Below, in pieces: positions 1 to 10,289 of a stretch of 64,000 nucleotides of DNA. The stretch is from positions 69,070,594-69,134,593 of the forward strand of contig CM077024.1 of the NCBI GenBank assembly GCA_039090855.1, written 5' to 3'. The translations under genes were made by a program, and so were the position numbers. This stretch comes from Macrothele yani (Eukaryota; Arthropoda; Arachnida; Araneae; Macrothelidae). Numbering within the stretch: position 1 is the stretch's first letter; every line of letters starts with the position of its first letter. A model generated the notes under the pieces. It was given only the letters and a program-made list of their open reading frames with translations. It was not told the origin of the DNA and did no database searches.

Positions 1-811
1 ACGATAGATGATTTATAAGCTCAAACATATAACTAAAAAAAGGTTAGACAGTGTCAGCTGCCATTGAAATAGAGTATCTAAAGCAGTAAACCTAAAAAAG
101 GTAGGCTGTACGTTCATAGCCACTTAAAATAGGAACATAATATGTTCTTCACTTGTTTTCAAGAATGAAAGACAAATTCCGTGATTATCACCCCAAATCT
201 TAATTACTGCCGTGTTTACGATCTGATAAGGCAGAACAGCTTTACACCAACGAAAAGTAATCAGGATTAAGTTTGCGATCTATGGCGCTACTTTAAGTAA
301 CATGTCATGAAAGTCGGCATTCAAATGAGCTCCATTTTGTCACTAAATAAACCGATGAATTTTGCATATCCTCTAACGGTGGGTACAGTGCTTGGGTCTC
401 TAATGTCATGGAAGTTTCTAGCTAATCCCCGTCTACGCTCATTAAGTTAAATTTATAGCTAAAGCCAGAAAATGCTCAGCCATCAACAACTCGCTTCGAT
501 TTCTTTTTTAAACTGCAAACTTTCATCCATCGCCGTGAAGCATGTTACATTAATATGGAAAGAATGTTGCCTTTCCGATAGCATTCATTGCAGTCACTTT
601 AAACGGTTTAAATCGCTTGGATTCTTTAGGTAAAAATATTGTACCTAAGTAGAAACAGATATTGTGAGAAGGAAAGATTATCCTATCAATCAAAGATATT
701 GGCTATAAAATTGGGGACAATTTTTTTGGACTGAAAAATACAAATATTTATAACTATGAGCAAAATTTTGAAAAGGTGTATTCCAAAAATACCTGTGTCC
801 AATTATTTTGT
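1..811. other. AT-rich stretch, no feature seen
   Basis: No open frame of recognisable family, no RNA gene and no repeat was recognised here on either strand. Confidence 0.5.
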
Positions 812-1000
812 TTAGGGGTTTAACGTCCCCATGAGCAACTGGTTGGGTTACAAGCAGTCGTTTATTTCGTTTATTTAATACCACTGTTTCCAGGAAAAGG
901 AGAGACAGGCGCATAACCCATCCGGGACACGAACCCGGGGCCATCTCGGACGAATTATCAGGATCCAGTGCTTCAGAAAACTTGGCCGGTGGGGTGGCTT
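812..1000 (-). mobile_element. tRNA-derived SINE, degenerate copy
   Basis: On the minus strand this matches the SINE family that is best preserved at 47400-47623. It has a tRNA-like head with a box-B-like GGTTCGTGTCC block (the clear copies have GGTTCGAATCC) and a 3' body ending in the family signature around GTTAAACC, read here as aggggtttaacgtcccc on the plus strand. No clear target-site duplication is visible and the middle is diverged, with a short TTTA-rich insertion near 860. Confidence 0.75.
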
Positions 1001-2664
1001 TTCGAAGAATCAAGAGCATCAAAAGGAAGACAATTGGCCAATGACAAACAAAATATCACATGCCACAATGTTACCTAGGGAATTAATAAAAGTTCCATAG
1101 CTCCCAAAAAATACAGGACTTGGCTAAAAATTGCAACCTGGGTATGATCTCCAGTAACAAAATCTGCTGATTTCTCAAAAATGTCAAATGTATGGAAATA
1201 CTGTCGGAGAACCATTTGCCAGGTTATCCCGCGGAGACATAGCGCACGATGTAGCACCCGCCAAGAAGGCAAAATGAACGCGATGCCAAATATTACCTGC
1301 ATCTCTAGCGCAGTTTTTTGCCTAGAACAATGAAAAATAAGTTCGTAAGTCGCAAATGTTAGTGCGCGGTGACAGAGTTCTTACAATAAACACACTGAAA
1401 CGTCGTGTGATGTCTTAGCGAACGTGAAGTTCCAGCTCCAGCTTCTCTCATACGCACCTGGTGCAAGCTCAGAATTCAAGGTGAAGAATGGTATGATTTG
1501 CTGTCTTTCCTGCACTTATTACTAAATTAAAGTCCGGATGATAAATTTTCTTGTTGATCCACTTGAGCAACATAATCATATTAATTGAGATCCTTGAACT
1601 ACGTGATCAAATTAATTAAGATCCTTGCAGAGTAGAATATATATGTTCTCAAACCCCTACAAGAAACTGACGTGTCTTTTCTATTTTTCTGAATACTTAC
1701 ATCACTTAGCCAGGGGCATCGCTTACGACGTGGGCATATGCATTCATCATACCATGAAAACGGTAAAATGATTAGGTAAGCTACCTCACCAATGAGTTTC
1801 TGGAACGCAACCCACCGAGTACGCATATTTTTTTTAATTTATTACTACTGAATAACTTCATCCACCATTGAATGTTTGCCTCATCTAGGAAGGAGTAAGA
1901 GCAGGCTGTTTTGCCGTTATATTAGTTCATTAATAGTACGCTGAGTAACATTTTTGATGCCCTCTAATGCTCAACGATAGTTTAGGAATACAGCGCCACA
2001 GTTCTAGGCATATTATTCATTCCGGTATCGCGTCCGTGCTCTTCTTCACAGCCCTTTTCGTATCAAGAGCGTTTAACATATCAAATAGGGCACACGTGAA
2101 AAAGTAAAAATAATGCATTTCTTTCCGAAGTCATCGTTCACGCGTTTGTCATCATTAATACCAAAACCTGTTACCACGGCTATGTAAGATATATTGCGTT
2201 TCATCACAGTATTCTAAACCTCCTTTTTAGCAAAAATACATGTATTACGACTGTCCAATGGATTGCCCTGTGATACCAGCTATTCCTCGCCATCTTTATG
2301 TTAGAGAAAGTATTGACGTCAAGCATTAATGCAACTCTGACGTGGAATAAAATATAAACTTTCTTTTATCGCATATCTTGCTGATTTTGATAGCACTGTT
2401 TACGAGATACTTTCTGTTTCTTTTTTGAAGACGGTGCGCGGCTCGGAAATCACAGCTTGTATAAGCAGTACGGACCTTATGACTGACCCCTAAGAGACTG
2501 CAAGTTTCGATGGCTTTATTTCTTCAAACGTATGGTGCTTCTATAGTCAAAAGACTATCACTCATAGTGTCAATAAAGTTAAGTAAAACACCTCGAAGAG
2601 TGAAATGTACGTCACGTTTGCAGCTAAAATATTTAATGACACAAAAAAGCCTTCTACACTCACC
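1001..2664. other. No gene recognised
   Basis: Only short open frames without family resemblance; no structural RNA or repeat was recognised. Confidence 0.45.
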
Positions 2665-2895
2665 TCATTCTGCAAAGTACAGGCTCTTGTTTTGTACAGT
2701 CCTTTCCCAACGTTCCGCCGGCGCCAAGATCCCACGGCGGTGCCAGTCTGCAGGTTTCGAGGACAGAAAATCTGATACCAGATTCAGCATGTACAAGAGT
2801 TATAAAAGTTATTTCCTTGTAGCAAATCATTCATGGAGCGAAACAGGTGTTGATCGGGTGGGCTAAGGTCAGGAATGTATGGACGATGGTTAGGA
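2665..2895 (-). pseudogene. mariner transposase C-terminal remnant
   Basis: Read on the minus strand, 2895-2815 gives RPYIPDLSPPDQHLFRSMND, which is the mariner YSPDLAPSDYHLF block containing the third catalytic aspartate of the DD34D triad. After a frameshift, 2775-2665 reads FLSSKPADWHRRGILAPAER and continues to a TGA at 2665-2667; this matches the usual mariner C-terminus (SKP..FY..GI..L..RW). Only this last third of a transposase is present, so it is inactive. No terminal inverted repeat was found. It lies immediately upstream of a Tc1-like remnant of the other orientation. Confidence 0.7.
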
Positions 2896-3207
2896 TCAGA
2901 ATCCGTTCGAATTCCTCTATTTTTCCGTGGACCAATCTAGAAGTGTGACTTCGGTATTATCCACTTGCAGTTATGCTCGCTTCCTATTGACGAGAGTTTG
3001 GTAGCGTTGGCCCAGAGCATCATGAAACCGCTGCAGTGTTCGGCATAGAGATCCCCATCATCGCCTGACAATTTGTCACGGGGTCCTAGCCCACAAGACC
3101 CTCAAAATTCCACAAAATGCTAGGGTTACCGACGTCCCTAGGGTTACCGACGGCAACCCCAAGTATACCATAAAAGGACGTAACAAAGCCCAGAGAGCAA
3201 GTGATCG

Positions 3208-4075
3208 GCAACCACACGCCATTAATGACCGACTATCCAGACTGGTACAGATCGACAGCTTGGCAATGGCAGAGCAAATCTCATCCAGGTTAAATGTTGG
3301 ATGCCCAAGTTGCGTCACCGAACTAGTGGTACTGCGCACGCAGCACACTCTGGGGTACGGGAACAAACGCCATGCTTTTTTTTTTTTTTTTTTGATTGGA
3401 GGTTTAACGACCACCGTGAGCAACTCAATGGGCTATAAGCAGTCGCCCGTCCCTAATTTAGGGTCACTGGTTCCAGGGAAGGAGAGAACCAGTGCCGTAA
3501 GACAAACACAACATCCATGCCTGACCGGGATTCGAACCCGGACCCCTTACGGACGAATGATCAGAGGCCAACGCCTTAGACCACTGCGCCACCGGGGCGG
3601 CAACGCCATGCTCGCGTGCCACTGTTGACTGCTCGTCATCTGACATTACGTTTCGCATGGTGCCGGCAACATCAAAACTGGATCTCTCTAGAGTGACTCC
3701 GCGTCGTGTGGTCAGATGAATCGCGTTTTTAGCAGTACCGAGATGAAGGGAAAGTGCGTCTGTGTGGTGCCTCTGTGACGGTTTGTGAAGCCTTTTCCAT
3801 TCAGTCCCTTAGTGCGTCTAAACTCTGCTCGCTACCGACATCTGCTAGCTGATCACCTACACGCGTTCATGGCCTTCACGCATTCTTCGGCCGATGATCT
3901 GTTTCAGAAGAACAATGCGCCGCCCCACCAGGCCGCAACCACCAGGCATGGTTCGAGGAACACTCATCTGAGTTGGGAACCATTCAGTGTTCACAAAGTG
4001 CCTGGACATAAACTCTATCGGAGCTATCTGGGATGCCTTGGAGCTGAACATCAGATCCATGGATCCTAGACCTAA
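3208..4075 (+). pseudogene. Tc1-like transposase remnant split by a SINE
   Basis: A decayed DDE transposase of Tc1 type. Before the SINE it reads the linker ending LGYGNKRHA; after the SINE it continues in register as RVPLLTARHLTLRFAWCRQH, then VVWSDESRF with the first catalytic D, then QKNNAPPHQA where the second catalytic D has become N, and finally a frameshifted block equivalent to NPIGAIWDALELNIRSMDPR. Removing the insertion and one copy of the 10-base duplication restores the frame, which shows that the SINE landed in an already recognisable transposase gene. In-frame stops (TGA after WISLE, TAG after DESRF) mark it as dead. Terminal inverted repeats were not identified. Confidence 0.8.
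3376..3601 (-). mobile_element. tRNA-derived SINE with 10-bp target-site duplication
   Basis: A complete minus-strand copy: the poly-A tail appears as T3376-3393, the body follows, and the tRNA-like head ends near 3601 with a box-B-like GGTTCGAATCC block and box A near 3580-3595. It is flanked by a direct duplication of aacgccatgc at 3366-3375 and 3602-3611, the mark of target-primed retrotransposition. It needs a partner LINE for mobility; which one is not shown here. Sequence is close to the copies at 41446 and 47400, so the insertion is comparatively young. Confidence 0.92.
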
Positions 4076-4493
4076 GTCTCAGACGGAGTTGTGAAAACCC
4101 ACGAAAAATTGTTTATAAATAGCGCAAAAATTGCATTGTAATTACTGTTTACGAAAAAGTGGGAAAATTCCAATAGACATAGTTGAAGAATGGGTACGCA
4201 GTGATTACCAATAGAGACATTTCAATATACACTGACGGAAAAAAAAAATACCAACACCACGAAAAAATAGTTGTATAGGAATGAAATGGCGGCAATACAT
4301 TTGTATAGGTAACATATTTAATCGATTAAGGTTTCAAGATCACAGCTTATTGTAAGCGCGAGAAGAGCCATTTTAAATGTGAAATGCTGGTACATTAATA
4401 ACCGGTGTAATCGCCAGAATGTTGAATGCAAGCTCGCAAACGTTCATGCATTGTGTCGTACAGGTGCTGGATGCCAGTTTGTGGAATGGAGTT

Positions 4494-5417
4494 CTATGCC
4501 TGTTGCACGTGGTCCGTCAATACAAGGACGGTTAATGCTGGTTGGGGGTGACGCTGGAGTTGGCGTCCAATGATGTCCCATACGTGCACGATTGGTGAAA
4601 GATCTGGTGATCTAGCAGGCCACGGCAACATGTCGACACTCTGTAGAGCATATTGGGTTACAACAGTGCTATGCGGGCGAGCGTTATCCTGTTGGAAAAC
4701 ACCCCCTGGAATGCTGTTCATGAATGGCAGCACAACAGGTTGAATCACCAGACCGACGTACAACTGTGCCGTCAGGGTGCGTGGGATAACCACGAGAATG
4801 CTCCTGCTGTCATAGGAAATTGCTCCCCAGACCATAACTCCAGGTGTAGGTCCAGTGTGTCTCGGCCGCAGACAGGTTGGTTACAGGCGCTCACCCGGCC
4901 TCCTTCTAACCAACACACGGCCATCACTGGCACCCAGGCAGAACCGGCTTTCATCAAGAAACACAACAGATCTCCACTCCGTCCTCCAATGAGCTCTAGC
5001 TTGACACCACTGACGTTGCAAACGTCAGTGGTTTGGAGTAAGTGGAATGCACGCTACAGGGCGTCTGGCTCGGAGCTGTCCTTCAAGTAACCGATTTGTA
5101 ACAGTTCGTTGTGTCACTGTGGTGGCAACTGCAGTTCGAATTGCTGCCGCAGACGCGGTACGATGCGCCACGGCCACACGCCGTACTCGGCGGTCTTCCC
5201 TCTAAGTAGTGCCACGTGGCCGGCCGGAACCCGGTCTTCTTGAGGCAGTACCTTCCCTTGACCACCGCTGACAACAATCATGCACAGTGGCTACATTCCT
5301 GGCAAGTCGTTCTGCAATATTGCGTAAAGAAAATCCACCTTCTCTTAGCCCTATTACACCACCTCGTTTAAACTCCGTGAGCTGTTGATAATGGCTTCTT
5401 CGTCTTCTTAAAGGCAT
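4494..5417 (-). pseudogene. Tc1-like transposase (family D), frameshifted
   Basis: The DDE transposase of the element at 4230-5657. The N-terminus at 5417 begins MPLRRRRSHYQQLTEFKRG and shows a paired-type helix-turn-helix (GFSLRNIAERLARNVATVHD) followed by the GRPRG AT-hook-like tail of the first DNA-binding half. The middle runs in other frames (VVFLDESRFCLG-type block near 4960). The last part, 4835-4494, reads MVWGAISYDSRS, then FQQDNARPH with the second catalytic D, then WPARSPDLSPIVHVWDIIG, where the usual E of PIEHVW is V. At least two frameshifts and that substitution make it inactive. Confidence 0.82.
5007..5031. repeat. Perfect 11-bp hairpin inside transposase remnant
   Basis: Arms 5007-5017 and 5021-5031 are exact reverse complements around a 3-base loop (gca). 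It lies in the coding part of the family D transposase, where such symmetry has no coding reason. Confidence 0.8.
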
Positions 5418-5660
5418 TCTTGATTGACATCAACACCCTACGTCGAATCTCAACGATAACTAACGCTCACGAACGTTACAGCACGTATTTACAGCAAACC
5501 TGCTTTGCATGTTCCGAGGCGCGCTACTAGTGCCACACGTATGCGCCGTGCGCGAGATTTGCGTAGACGTCATCTTACAGATGTACTCTCACCGCCTACC
5601 AACTGTCCTTTATCTAACACAACCCTTTCTTGGTGTTGGGATTTTTTTCCGTCAGTGTAG

Positions 5661-6403
5661 AATGCGTCCACCCCGAACTGCAATGCAGCTCTCACAACGT
5701 TGTGGCATGCTGAGCGCCAACTGATCCAGGAATTCCTGAGGCGAATTGGGCCACTCCTCCCTCACACCAGTGATGAGGCTCTGCTTATTTCCTGGAAGGG
5801 GTTTCGTGTAACAATGCGTCTCCCCAATGCGTCCCGGACGTGTTCAATGGAGTTAAAAATCTGGGAACGTGCAGGACAGTCGATGCGATGAATGTTCTTG
5901 GTCCCCACAAATATCTGCACTACTCATGTAGGATAAGGTGTCGCGTTGTAATCCATGACCAGAAAGTCTTTGCCTACAGCACCATGGTATAGTCGAACAC
6001 GATGCGAAAGAAATTCGTAGAAATCTCGTTCGTCAGCCCCATTTTCAAGCACCAGTAGCCCAGTGTATCCATTAATCATGATGCTGCTCCACACCATAAC
6101 CCCTGCACCGACGTATCTGTCCCCTCCTTGCACATTCTCGCGCTGGTGCGCAGTACCACTTTCACGCCACATCAACTGAGCTCTAGAATCCGATGACAGA
6201 CTGAAACGACTCTGATCTGTAAAGAGTACATTGGCTTATTCGGGAAGTGTCCAATTTCTGGGGATACGACACCACTGAAAAGTGCGCAACTTTGAGCTCT
6301 GGATAGAGGGACGCAGAATACAAGCCTTCGTGCATGTCTCCCTGTATGCCACAGACGCCTTGTCACAGTTTGTCGTAACAGCAGCGTTCCTGTGCGGGAC
6401 TCA
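5661..6403 (-). pseudogene. Tc1-like transposase remnant, family G
   Basis: On the minus strand this reads a third, distinct Tc1-like DDE transposase: a block equivalent to LFTDQSRFSLSSDS near 6220-6180 (first catalytic D), MWRESGTAHQRENVQGGDRY continuing into GAGVMVWSSIMINGYTGL at 6175-6060, and after a frameshift FLVMDYNATPYPT (second catalytic D, the usual QQDNARPH block being diverged), then a CPARS..FNSIEHVRDALG block near 5880-5820 holding the catalytic E. The N-terminal DNA-binding region is missing: the plus-strand LINE fragment begins at 6404. The C-terminal end abuts the right end of element D. Confidence 0.75.
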
Positions 6404-6711
6404 TGGATAAGAAAAATGACAAGAGTGGAAGACATGATGATTAGAGTACACAAAATCCCTAAAATGGTAATGGGTTGGACATGTTGCCAGAAGAACGGAC
6501 CATCGATGGACAACCGTAATTCTAGACTGGATTCCAAAGGACAAGAAAAGACCCAGAAGAAGACTACATGGAAGATAGGTGGTTGAAATTCGAAAGCATG
6601 TGGGAGTGATATGGAGAAGACTGGCGCAAGACAGACCGTTGTGAAAAAAACTTGGGAAGACCTTCATCCAGCAGCGGATTGATAATGGTTGATGATGAGG
6701 ATGATATAAAT
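6404..6711 (+). mobile_element. RTE-type LINE, 3' end fragment
   Basis: About 300 bp closely matching the last part of the LINE at 15974-19155 (its 18853-19155), including the C-terminal coding block RKMTRVEDMMIRV and the terminal GATGAT-rich tail. It is 5' truncated, which is usual for LINE insertions. The frame is broken (for example TGGTTGAAATTCG and TGTGAAAAAAACTT). It interrupts the Tc1-like remnant to its left. Confidence 0.85.
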
Positions 6712-8334
6712 ATAAAGGGAGAAGTAAAAAATATTGATTTTTGAATAAGCTTTCAAAGCAGTAATTCCAACTGAAGAACTGGAAAAGAGGCTGCTTAAAG
6801 GTCAGTGCATAAGCACTGTTTCCTGTGTTTCGTCATCAACCAGACATTTGGGTATCTTCCTATCAGAGCTCCAGTTGTGAGAAATTGAAAGATCAAAACG
6901 GGCTCAGACATTACCCTTTTTAGTAAGGTGAAAAATATGAAATTGGAAAAAGATGTGTTTTACAGTGATGTACATACAACCCCATGTATCCATCTTGTCA
7001 CCTTCGCTTGCATATTGCTTGGCCGTGATATGATTGTCTGGAGACATTTTTCAACTTTTATTTATTGATCATCAGTTACAGTTATAACTGATGGTTCTTA
7101 GTTTTATTATTTTCCTCTCACTTGCCTTTGTATGAAATGCAGGAGTTCCTTCTCATTATCCTATTACATTTTCCATATTCACGATATCTTCTGATAGTTT
7201 GTCACGCCACTGAGGCCACATAAATCTGTAATTTTCCCAAAATCACACTTCACAATACTTAAGATCATCGCGTTTTAATTACAGTTGCTAAAATCATAAC
7301 AGGGTTAATTTATTTCTTATTTCTTCCTCGGTTATTTATAGTTCATACAATATGATCAGGCACTTTAATCTTTCTGAAATGTCGAAGAATTTAATTTTAT
7401 AACTTTGTTGCTGATGCCGAAATCTTAAACACCCGTTGGAGGATGTCAAAATCTTAAACTTCCTTACTCAGAAACTTTTACTATTATCTCAGTTATTAAA
7501 CAACATTTCCATTTCAATGTCAAGACTGTGAGAGAAATGACTGCAGAGCAATTCCATGTTCTTTTAGAAAGACATCTTCTCTCGAATGGTTTCTCGGTTT
7601 TGAGTTCGTAGGCAAGCTTGATCCCATTCCGTTGTTAATTAGGCACTCCAATCGAAACTCACAAGATGCTCCAAAGGGAGGCAATAAAGCCAAACAGGAA
7701 CCTATTCGTCGCATTAACGGAAATAATTTCTAGTTTCCGCGATGTGTTTTAGCACTTCAAGTACAGAACTTCGATGAAAGCTAATTGATTTGCGAACACT
7801 TTGGCAAATATCAATTTAAACTTGACGCCGCGAAGTTCAATAAATATACTCACTAAGCATCAGCTGCTATTGAATTTCAAGTGTCTGTTGAATGCATTCA
7901 CATATCATTGTGAGACGCCTCTGCTTTAGGATGTTTAAATAAAAATTTACTTGCAAGGCTTTCACCAATCTCCTTCGACCTCTGTGATCCATTGGTTGTT
8001 TACTTCCTTAGGATCTCCGATTTAGGGAAGATTTTAGCGAATCTAACCACTCACGGTGGAACATTGCATAAGTTGTACGTGTGAAGCAAAGGAAAACGAC
8101 CAGTTTGTAGATGCTCGTACTGGAGCGCATGAAGAAAACTGTCATGTCCCTTCAAAGTCGTTCAAATTACTCATTTTGTCAATTACAATCCTAAATCGAG
8201 CGTTACTTGATGCTCGACGAATTGGTCATCCTCATTAGAAACTTTACACTGCGCTCACGTGATGTCTTAGGGTTGGAGGGAGCCGCTTAGGCGACGGAGG
8301 CAGGTGCACCTAATAAATTGGCATCTCAGTGTAT
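6712..8334. other. No gene recognised
   Basis: AT-rich sequence with only short open frames lacking family resemblance; no RNA gene or repeat recognised. Confidence 0.45.
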
Positions 8335-8760
8335 ATACAATCATCATCACCATTATTAATAACCATTATCAAACAACTACAGGATGAAAGTCTCTCCAAT
8401 TTCTACCAAAACTGTCTTCAGCCAGTCTCCTACACGTCGCACAGGCATACTTTAGAATTTTAACCACCACTCTCCCACACGATCTTCTGTCTCTTTATAT
8501 CCAGTCTACAGGCATACTTTCAAACAGGCATACTTTCGAATTTTAACCACCACTCTCCCACACGATCTTCTGTCTCTTTATATCCAGTCTACCATTTAAG
8601 TTGACTGTCTGTGGTCAGTTTTGCTAGCCATACGCCTTGTCAATTACCATTTGAGGATCCTCACTCCGATCATCATGTCATCTACTCTTGTCATTTTCCT
8701 GCTCCACGAGATCCGCTTCTTATTTTTCCTGGTAACACCAAGCACGCACCTCTGCATGAT
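8335..8760 (-). mobile_element. Diverged RTE-type LINE, 3' end fragment
   Basis: The complement of this stretch aligns with the C-terminal coding end and tail of the LINE at 15974-19155: a block equivalent to RKMTRVDDMMIGVRILKWQL, then the basic DRRSCGR region, then a run of GATGAT-like units at the plus-strand left end (8341-8370). It is more diverged than the fragment at 6404 and represents another subfamily or an older copy. It contains an 83-bp tandem duplication. Confidence 0.7.
8441..8592. repeat. 83-bp tandem duplication
   Basis: The 69 bases at 8441-8509 recur almost unchanged at 8524-8592 (one difference, tttaga versus tttcga), separated by 14 bases that themselves repeat the start of the unit. 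The period is 83 bp and it lies within the LINE fragment. Confidence 0.9.
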
Positions 8761-8831
8761 TTCCCCATGATGCAGTTAACTAGTAGATAACTGAAACAAT
8801 CATATTTTTACACTACCTTTTCTCATATATA

Positions 8832-9585
8832 CACTGAAGAGCAATTGAATTTGAGACAGCTGGCGTTATACAAATGTGGCGCTGTGAGCGGCCCTGTAAA
8901 CGGAAACGACATGACGTATGCAGCGATCCGACAATACAAGGAGTGATGCGACGGATATCAGTAAGAGTCGGTCGCAGTATGCGTAAGACAAAGGATCTAA
9001 GCGCATTTGATCGTGGGCAACTTGTCTGGGCACGACGAATGGGTCACTCCATCTCGGAAGGCGTGCAGGCACTGGGATTTTCACGAGCCATTGTGTCACG
9101 GGTTCACCGTGAGTACATCGGATCTGGTAAAACCATCCCTGCAAGGGCCAACTGCCGTGAACAACAGCGTGTGGATGAGCGGGGTCATCGTCGGCTAGCT
9201 CGCATTGTGCATCTTCAATATCCCACTGAGGACCTCATCCTGCAACAAGACAATGCACCGTGCCATCGCTCTTGAATTGTATACGAATGGTTGGATGAAC
9301 ACTCCACTGACGTGACCTCGCTTTCTTGGCCAGCTAGGTCACCTGACCTCAATCCCATCGAGCACATCTGGGATGCCATCGAGAGAGATGTTCGAGGCTC
9401 TGACCCCCTCCATCGAATCTTCGTGAACTGTGGAAACTTGTTCAGGGGTCGTGGATCCGTATGGCTTCCCAATGTTTCCGGTGTCTTGTCGAGTCCATAC
9501 CGAGACGAATCGCCGCCGTCATGAGGGCGAAAGGTGGTGCTTCACGTTACTAGACAGGTATCTCTAATTCAATTGCTCTTCAGTG
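8832..9585 (+). mobile_element. Tc1-like transposon, family A, internally deleted
   Basis: Inverted repeats starting CACTGAAGAGCAATTGAATT bound 754 bp, with TA at 8830-8831 on the left (the right TA has become TT). The same family occurs full length at 42655-43863 and 56998-58224 (about 1.2 kb). Relative to those, roughly 470 bp of the transposase middle is missing between positions about 9206 and 9211, with a shared TTGT at the junction. Confidence 0.9.
8979..9524 (+). pseudogene. Tc1-like transposase (family A), internal in-frame deletion
   Basis: Starts MRKTKDLSAFDRGQLVWARR with the helix-turn-helix half (GHSISEGVQALGFSRAIVSR), and jumps from RRLARIV directly to HLQYPTEDLILQQDNAPCHRS, losing the DESRF block with the first catalytic D. 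The deletion keeps the frame. A TGA (CGA in relatives) then stops it after NAPCHRS; beyond it the same frame continues with WPARSPDLNPIEHIWDAIE. The product would have a DNA-binding domain but no catalytic triad. It could at most act as a repressor of its relatives, which is inference. Confidence 0.85.
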
Positions 9586-9587
9586 TT

Positions 9588-10186
9588 TATATTTATATAC
9601 TGAGAGTGCATAAAAGTTCAGTTTCATTCTATAAATTTAATGTTACAATTACAAGTTTACTATGTGCAGTACATACGTATTTAAACAAACATAAATAAAA
9701 GACAAGCATATGATAATAGTAAAAGAGCACGATCAGTACATACTATACTGTCTCATTTACAACAATGAAATAATCTTTTCATATTATCAGTACAGTAAAG
9801 CACAATATGTATGTGTACGTACTATACACAGTAAAAGAAGCGTACAATTGAAGTACAGCACAGATGAAATCTTGCATTTTCTACTCAGTGTGGTCACTTC
9901 GAAACATGTCACAGATTTTTGTCTGCTTTAATGAAGTTCCTTTTTGTAATACTTTTAATTATTTTGGGGGTCCTTTCTACTTTTATTTTAAATTGAATTG
10001 CATGAACTTTAGTGCCAGTTCAAAACAAAACATAACGTTAAAATTGAAAACTTCACTCGTGTATGAAGTATAATTCATTCCGGTCTGATATTTACACGAT
10101 TTCTGCAATCAAAAATCGCGCAAAGAGAAGGAGGCCGGATGTGGAAAGGCCAGATTATCGAGGGCCGGATCAGCTAGAGACTACTA
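9588..10186. other. No gene recognised
   Basis: AT-rich; nothing of recognisable family. The last 60 bases before the CATA repeat are richer in G and may belong to the flank of the LINE to the right. Confidence 0.4.
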
Positions 10187-10190
10187 TACA

Positions 10191-10220
<30 letters not shown>
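10187..10220. repeat. (CATA)n microsatellite at the LINE 3' end
   Basis: About eight CATA units. It lies where the 3' end of the minus-strand LINE is expected and may be its tail, since simple repeats are common LINE tails. Confidence 0.85.
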
Positions 10221-10221
<1 letters not shown>

Positions 10222-10289
10222 CACTAAGCTGTTTTCTGAGATTCAGAGGTTAGCTCCAAAAACAAATACAAACTACCAGATATCTTTAC

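Larger units (their letters stand above)
4230..5657 (-). mobile_element. Tc1-like DNA transposon, family D
   Basis: Bounded by inverted repeats CACTGACGGAAAAAAA at 4230 and its complement ending at 5657, with TA dinucleotides at 4228-4229 and 5658-5659 as the target-site duplication. The 1428-bp length suits Tc1/mariner. It carries a decayed transposase on the minus strand and sits directly beside another Tc1-like remnant (5661-6403), into whose end it may have inserted. Confidence 0.88.
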
